A stretch of DNA of 10,476 nucleotides from Bacteroidota bacterium (GTDB taxonomy: Bacteria > Bacteroidota > Bacteroidia > Bacteroidales > B39-G9), in the NCBI GenBank assembly GCA_003648455.1, contig QMPG01000083.1, positions 1 to 10,476 on the forward strand, read 5' to 3'. Each line of letters begins with the position of its first letter. Position 1 is the first letter of the stretch. This document shows positions 7,424 to 10,476 of this stretch, piece after piece. Under the pieces are notes generated by a model, which ran no database searches, was not told where the DNA came from, and was given only the letters and a program-made list of their open reading frames with translations. A program made the position numbers and the translations under genes.

Positions 7424-7837
7424 ATGATAAAACAAATTGAGATAGAATTACCTGAATATCCAAAAGGCTTTCATTTAATTACATCTATCATTAAAAGTCG
7501 TCTTAATAAAGGATTGCCCGAAAAAGGACTTATTAATATCCTAATAAAGCATACTTCTGCAGGATTAACTATAAATGAGAATGTCGATCCTTCTGTGAGA
7601 AATGATTTTGAATCATTTATGAATAAACTGGTTCCCGAGAATGAAATTTTTTATACTCATTTATTTGAAGGTTCTGACGATATGCCTGCACATATAAAAT
7701 CGTCGATTTTTGGCGCATCGCTTACAATACCAATAACTAATTACAGCTTGAATTTAGGAACATGGCAGGGTATTTATTTATGTGAATTTAGAAATCATGG
7801 TGGACCCAGAAAATTATTTGTTACAATTTATAGCTAA
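7424..7837 (+). CDS. yjbQ: YjbQ/UPF0047 family protein
   Basis: A 137-residue single-domain protein of the YjbQ/UPF0047 family, the usual length. The conserved blocks are all present: KHTSAGLTINENVDPSVRNDF (42-62) with His43, EGSDDMPAHIKSSIFGASL (82-100) with Asp85, Asp86 and His90, and LGTWQGIYLCEFRNHGGPRK (111-130) with Trp114, Glu121 and His125. Databases often name the family 'secondary thiamine-phosphate synthase' because some members show weak thiamine-phosphate synthase activity; the physiological role is not settled. It is predicted cytoplasmic. No other thiamine gene is nearby, although the next operon encodes a thiamine-diphosphate enzyme, which may be chance. It starts at ATG 7424 just behind a good promoter candidate. 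The 217-bp gap to iorA contains only a weak AT-only hairpin (7846-7866), so I cannot say whether transcription ends there. Confidence 0.9.
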   Translation: MIKQIEIELPEYPKGFHLITSIIKSRLNKGLPEKGLINILIKHTSAGLTINENVDPSVRNDFESFMNKLVPENEIFYTHLFEGSDDMPAHIKSSIFGASLTIPITNYSLNLGTWQGIYLCEFRNHGGPRKLFVTIYS

Positions 7838-7912
7838 TCTATAACATATAAATTTTTTATTTATATAGTAAAATTTTTATTATTTTTCGAAATTAAATTT
7901 AAATCATACATT

Positions 7913-7987
7913 ATGTTAAAAAAAGCTGTATATTATTACGTAATTGCTGTAAATGTAGGATATTTAAAACGTTTTGGTGGTTTGTAA
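7913..7987 (+). CDS. Possible 24-codon leader peptide, tyrosine-rich
   Basis: A short frame runs from ATG 7913 to TAA 7985-7987 in the gap before iorA. The peptide begins MLKKAV, then has three consecutive Tyr codons (TAT TAT TAC, 7931-7939), a fourth Tyr (7961), a Phe (7973) and the end GGL: five aromatic residues in 24. It is basic and has no homologue I recognise. Its position, tyrosine run and a downstream inverted repeat overlapping its stop fit a leader peptide controlling iorAB, whose substrates derive from aromatic amino acids. However, AT-rich DNA favours Tyr codons by chance, and no ribosome-binding site or exact TAnnTTTG promoter precedes it. It may be meaningless. Confidence 0.25.
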   Translation: MLKKAVYYYVIAVNVGYLKRFGGL

Positions 7988-8018
7988 TACCTATTCAGGA
8001 TTCTACAAATATTACAAA
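7981..8018 (+). repeat. 9-bp inverted repeat in the iorA leader
   Basis: TTTGTAATA (7981-7989) and TATTACAAA (8010-8018) are perfect inverted repeats with a 20-base loop. The left arm contains the stop codon of the small tyrosine-rich frame; the right arm ends 36 bases before the iorA ATG. No T-run follows, so it is not a standard intrinsic terminator. Any role in the iorA leader is inferred. Confidence 0.4.
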
Positions 8019-8054
8019 ATTAATTATTTAATAAACTTATTATAATATAAAAAA

Positions 8055-9656
8055 ATGCAAAATTTATTATTATTAGGTGCCGAAGCTATAGCTCAAGGTG
8101 CTATTGATGGAGGAATGTCAGGTATTTATGCGTATCCCGGAACACCCTCTACAGAAATTATGGAATATGTTCAAGCTTCAAAAAAAGCTGAAGAAAGAAG
8201 CATACATCGTTTATGGTCAAGCAATGAAAAAACTGCAATGGAATCTGCCTTAGGTATGTCTTATGCTGGAAAAAGAGCAATTGTTTGCATGAAACATGTA
8301 GGTTTAAACGTAGCAGCCGATGCTTTTGTTAATTCCGCCATAACAGGTGTTAACGGAGGTCTGTTGGTTGTTGTTGCTGATGATCCTTCAATGCACTCTT
8401 CTCAAAATGAGCAAGATTCTCGTTTCTATGGTAAATTTGCCATGATTCCTATTCTTGAACCGGCAAACCAACAAGAAGCATACAATATGGCTTATAAAGG
8501 TTTTGAATTATCAGAAAAATTTAAAATTCCTGTATTATTACGTATTACAACTCGTATTTCGCATTCAAGAGCAGGGGTTGAAACTAAGCCTATTAAGAAT
8601 ATGCTAAGTGGTTCTTTACCTAAAAATCCTCGACAATTTATTTTATTGCCTGCAATTGCAAGAGTTAATTACAATAATTTGCTCGCAGATCAAGATAAAT
8701 TTGTAGAAGATGCTGAAAATTCAGAATTCAATAAATATATTGATGGTAAAGACAAAAGTTTGGGAATTATAACTGGAGGAATTGCCTATAATTATCTTTT
8801 CGAAAATTTTGATGACCGTATAATCCCACATCCTGTTTTAAAAATTAATCAATATCCAATACCTCGCAAATTAGTTGAGAAAATTAAAAATGAATGTGAC
8901 GAGTTACTTGTTGTTGAAGAAGGTGCTCCTTTTATTGAAGAGATGTTAAAAAGTTATTTTAATGAAGGAACACCGGTTCATGGAAAATTAGATGGATTTT
9001 TACCAAGAGTAGGAGAGCTAAATCCTAACTTAGTAGCAAAATCTTTAAAATTAGAAGACACAACAGGTGATGATATTCCTTCTATAGTAAAAAATCGACC
9101 ACCGTCTTTATGTCCGGGTTGTGGTCATAGAGATATGTACGATGAGCTTAATGAAGCGATGAAAGAATATGGTAAAGGTAAAGTTTTTGCCGATATTGGT
9201 TGTTATACTTTAGGAGCATTACCTCCTTTTAATGCAATAAATTCTTGTGTTGACATGGGTGCATCAATTACAATGGCTAAAGGTGCCAGCGATGCAGGGC
9301 TTATTCCTGCTGTTGCTGTTATTGGTGATTCTACTTTTACTCATTCAGGAATGACTGGATTGCTGGATGCTGTAAATGAAAAAGCTCATATTACAGTTAT
9401 TATTTCTGATAACTCAACAACTGCTATGACAGGAGGTCAAAATTCCCAAGGAACTGGTAAAATTGAAGCAATATGTGAAGGACTTGGTGTTGAAAAAGAG
9501 CATATTAGAGTTATGATACCTTTAAAGAAAAATTTTGAAGAAAATGTTAAAGTAATTAAAGAAGAACTGGCTTATAATGGAGTATCTGTTATTATTCCTC
9601 GTCGAGAGTGTGTACAAACTCTTGCCCGAAGAATGAAAAAGCTAAAGCATAAATAA
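8055..9656 (+). CDS. iorA: Indolepyruvate:ferredoxin oxidoreductase, alpha subunit, without ferredoxin domain
   Basis: A 533-residue catalytic subunit. With IorB it oxidatively decarboxylates indolepyruvate and other arylpyruvates to aryl-acetyl-CoA, using thiamine diphosphate and CoA and reducing ferredoxin. The N-terminal pyrimidine-binding domain (about 5-175) has AYPGTPSTEI (26-35), SSNEKTAMESALG (55-67) with Glu58 as probable cofactor-activating glutamate, MKHVGLNVAADAFVN (79-93) and DDPSMHSSQNEQDSR (109-123). A linking domain II-like region follows (about 235-345). The thiamine-diphosphate-binding domain (about 350-520) has CPGCGH (353-358), IGCYTLG (381-387) and GDSTFTHSG (424-432) through DNSTTAMTGGQ (452-462), the Mg/diphosphate motif. 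The chain stops shortly after IIPRRECVQTLARR. The archaeal enzyme continues into a C-terminal 2[4Fe-4S] domain rich in CxxCxxC; none is present here or out of frame before iorB. iorB follows after 63 bases, so they likely form an operon. Start ATG 8055 lies behind an A-rich leader. Confidence 0.94.
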   Translation: MQNLLLLGAEAIAQGAIDGGMSGIYAYPGTPSTEIMEYVQASKKAEERSIHRLWSSNEKTAMESALGMSYAGKRAIVCMKHVGLNVAADAFVNSAITGVNGGLLVVVADDPSMHSSQNEQDSRFYGKFAMIPILEPANQQEAYNMAYKGFELSEKFKIPVLLRITTRISHSRAGVETKPIKNMLSGSLPKNPRQFILLPAIARVNYNNLLADQDKFVEDAENSEFNKYIDGKDKSLGIITGGIAYNYLFENFDDRIIPHPVLKINQYPIPRKLVEKIKNECDELLVVEEGAPFIEEMLKSYFNEGTPVHGKLDGFLPRVGELNPNLVAKSLKLEDTTGDDIPSIVKNRPPSLCPGCGHRDMYDELNEAMKEYGKGKVFADIGCYTLGALPPFNAINSCVDMGASITMAKGASDAGLIPAVAVIGDSTFTHSGMTGLLDAVNEKAHITVIISDNSTTAMTGGQNSQGTGKIEAICEGLGVEKEHIRVMIPLKKNFEENVKVIKEELAYNGVSVIIPRRECVQTLARRMKKLKHK

Positions 9657-9719
9657 TAATTGAATTTTTAAAGTTCATAAAAATTAAAGATTATAATTTA
9701 AATATAAAAAAATATACAG

Positions 9720-10307
9720 ATGAAAACAGATATAATATTAGCAGGAGTAGGAGGTCAAGGTATTTTATCAATTGCAGCAATAATTGGTATGGCAGCTCTT
9801 GAAAATAAATTATTTTTAAAACAAGCAGAAGTTCATGGTATGAGCCAAAGAGGTGGAGATGTTCAATCAAACTTACGTATTTCAAGTAAAGAGATTGCAT
9901 CTGATTTAATTCCTATGGGGAAAGCCGATTTAATTCTTTCAGTAGAACCAATGGAATCTCTGCGATATTTACCCTATTTATCACAAAATGGATATTTAGT
10001 AACTAACACTAATTCATTTAATAATATACCGGATTATCCTGAAGAAGAAAAATTAATTTCAAAAATCAAATCGTTACAAAATCATGTTGCTATAGATGCT
10101 AATAAAATAGCTTCGGAAATTGGTTCTCCTCGCTCAATGAATATTGTAATACTTGGAGCAGCATCTCCATTTATTGATATGCCATTTGAAAGTCTGGAGA
10201 ATGGTATTCGTAAAATATTTGCAAAAAAAGGCGATGATGTTATTAATGTAAATTTAAAAGCATTGAAATCAGGAAGGGAATTTGCTGAGAGAGAAGTGCT
10301 TAAGTAG
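9720..10307 (+). CDS. iorB: Indolepyruvate:ferredoxin oxidoreductase, beta subunit
   Basis: A 195-residue gamma-type subunit of the 2-oxoacid:ferredoxin oxidoreductase superfamily, normal length for IorB. IILAGVGGQGILSIAAIIG (5-23) contains the glycine-rich GVGGQG (9-14), and KQAEVHGMSQRGGDVQSNLRIS (34-55) is the signature of the family, near the CoA/catalytic site. SVEPMESLRYLPYL (74-87) and GAASPF further on are also typical. It acts as the partner of IorA in the cytoplasm; neither subunit is expected to work alone. It starts at ATG 9720, with no Shine-Dalgarno sequence, 63 bases after iorA. I see no promoter or terminator in the gap, which supports co-transcription. In many Bacteroidota a phenylacetate-CoA ligase gene follows iorAB, but no such start is visible in the 169 bases that remain. 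Confidence 0.94.
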   Translation: MKTDIILAGVGGQGILSIAAIIGMAALENKLFLKQAEVHGMSQRGGDVQSNLRISSKEIASDLIPMGKADLILSVEPMESLRYLPYLSQNGYLVTNTNSFNNIPDYPEEEKLISKIKSLQNHVAIDANKIASEIGSPRSMNIVILGAASPFIDMPFESLENGIRKIFAKKGDDVINVNLKALKSGREFAEREVLK

Positions 10308-10373
10308 TGCTTGCAAGAAAACTCTAAAACTTCGAATATTTATGCAATATAGATTGTTTTATGGCTTGATTAT

Positions 10374-10432
10374 ATTGTTAAATGGTTGAATGGTTATTTT
10401 ACGTATTACTTGTATTTTGACAATTTAGCAAT
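10374..10432 (+). repeat. Long imperfect hairpin with period-8 repeat after iorB
   Basis: Left arm 10374-10390 pairs with 10416-10432 around a 25-base loop. The outer 10 bp include one G-U pair (ATTGTTAAAT with ATTTAGCAAT), followed by one mismatch and six more pairs with two wobbles. From 10375 to 10398 the sequence is three 8-base units, TTGTTAAA, TGGTTGAA and TGGTTATT. I recall such TTGTTAAAT/GGTTGAAT units as common intergenic filler in Bacteroidota. No T-run follows, so a termination role is uncertain. Confidence 0.45.
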
Positions 10433-10435
10433 TTG

Positions 10436-10476
10436 ATGAAAATTTTAAACAATTTTTATTTTGTTAGATTAACCCG
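10436..10476 (+). CDS. Possible start of a further gene, cut by the window end
   Basis: A frame opens at ATG 10436 and remains open to the last base, encoding about 13 residues beginning MKILNNFYF. It lies 128 bases after iorB in the same direction. Thirteen codons cannot establish a gene, the sequence does not resemble the start of phenylacetate-CoA ligase, and chance is a good explanation. Confidence 0.15.
   Translation, partial: MKILNNFYFVRLT

Noticed and set aside
7846..7866. AT-only hairpin after yjbQ (ATATAAA/TTTATAT) as a terminator
   Set aside because: Seven A-T pairs with no G-C and no T-run; too weak to call.
9691..9900. Minus-strand frame over the start of iorB
   Set aside because: It is antisense to the conserved glycine-rich and VHGMSQRGG region of IorB; a Leu-rich shadow.
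10469..10476. TTAACCCG at the right edge matching 56-63 in the left hairpin
   Set aside because: Eight bases only; the flanks do not match and chance recurrence is plausible at this composition and length.

Overview
The window is AT-rich, roughly 30% G+C by eye, and looks like the chromosome of a Bacteroidota bacterium, most likely an anaerobic or fermentative relative of the Bacteroidales/Marinilabiliales. Four signs support this. There is a TonB-dependent receptor with an N-terminal carboxypeptidase-like regulatory domain. There is a BatA-type protein opening with the 'FLYPxFL...IPIIIHLFNFxRYKxVYFSN' signature of that phylum. Start codons lack Shine-Dalgarno sequences and sit behind A/T-rich leaders. 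TAnnTTTG promoter elements recur upstream of genes. No stretch over 300 bases lacks a gene; the longest gap is 1919-2186.

Left part (1-2186), all leftward: a SixA-type phosphohistidine phosphatase (106-588) and ornithine aminotransferase (rocD, 698-1918). A 15-bp hairpin terminator separates them, so they are probably separate transcripts. The gap 1919-2186 holds a good rocD promoter candidate, a 15-bp operator-like dyad and a second 15-bp hairpin terminator facing the gene to the right.

Middle part (2187-7313), also leftward: a TonB-dependent outer-membrane receptor (4836-7313), a large BatA/von Willebrand-type inner-membrane protein (2622-4658) and a small DUF5684-like membrane protein (2187-2561). 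All three are envelope proteins and may be read as one unit. Each also has its own TAnnTTTG element, and the 177-bp gap between the first two contains a short period-9 repeat.

Right part (7424-10476), rightward: a YjbQ/UPF0047 protein, then iorA and iorB, the two subunits of indolepyruvate (arylpyruvate):ferredoxin oxidoreductase. IorA ends directly after its thiamine-diphosphate domain and lacks the C-terminal iron-sulfur domain of the classical archaeal enzyme. The pair oxidises arylpyruvates, the transamination products of Trp, Tyr and Phe, to aryl-acetyl-CoA with reduction of ferredoxin. With rocD this suggests amino-acid fermentation. The gap before iorA holds a 24-codon reading frame with three consecutive tyrosine codons and a potential alternative RNA pairing. 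This is the most interesting speculative signal here: a possible leader-peptide switch for an aromatic amino-acid catabolic operon. The region after iorB has a period-8 repeat inside a long imperfect hairpin and possibly the first codons of another gene.

I found no RNA gene, CRISPR array, insertion sequence or phage-like module.
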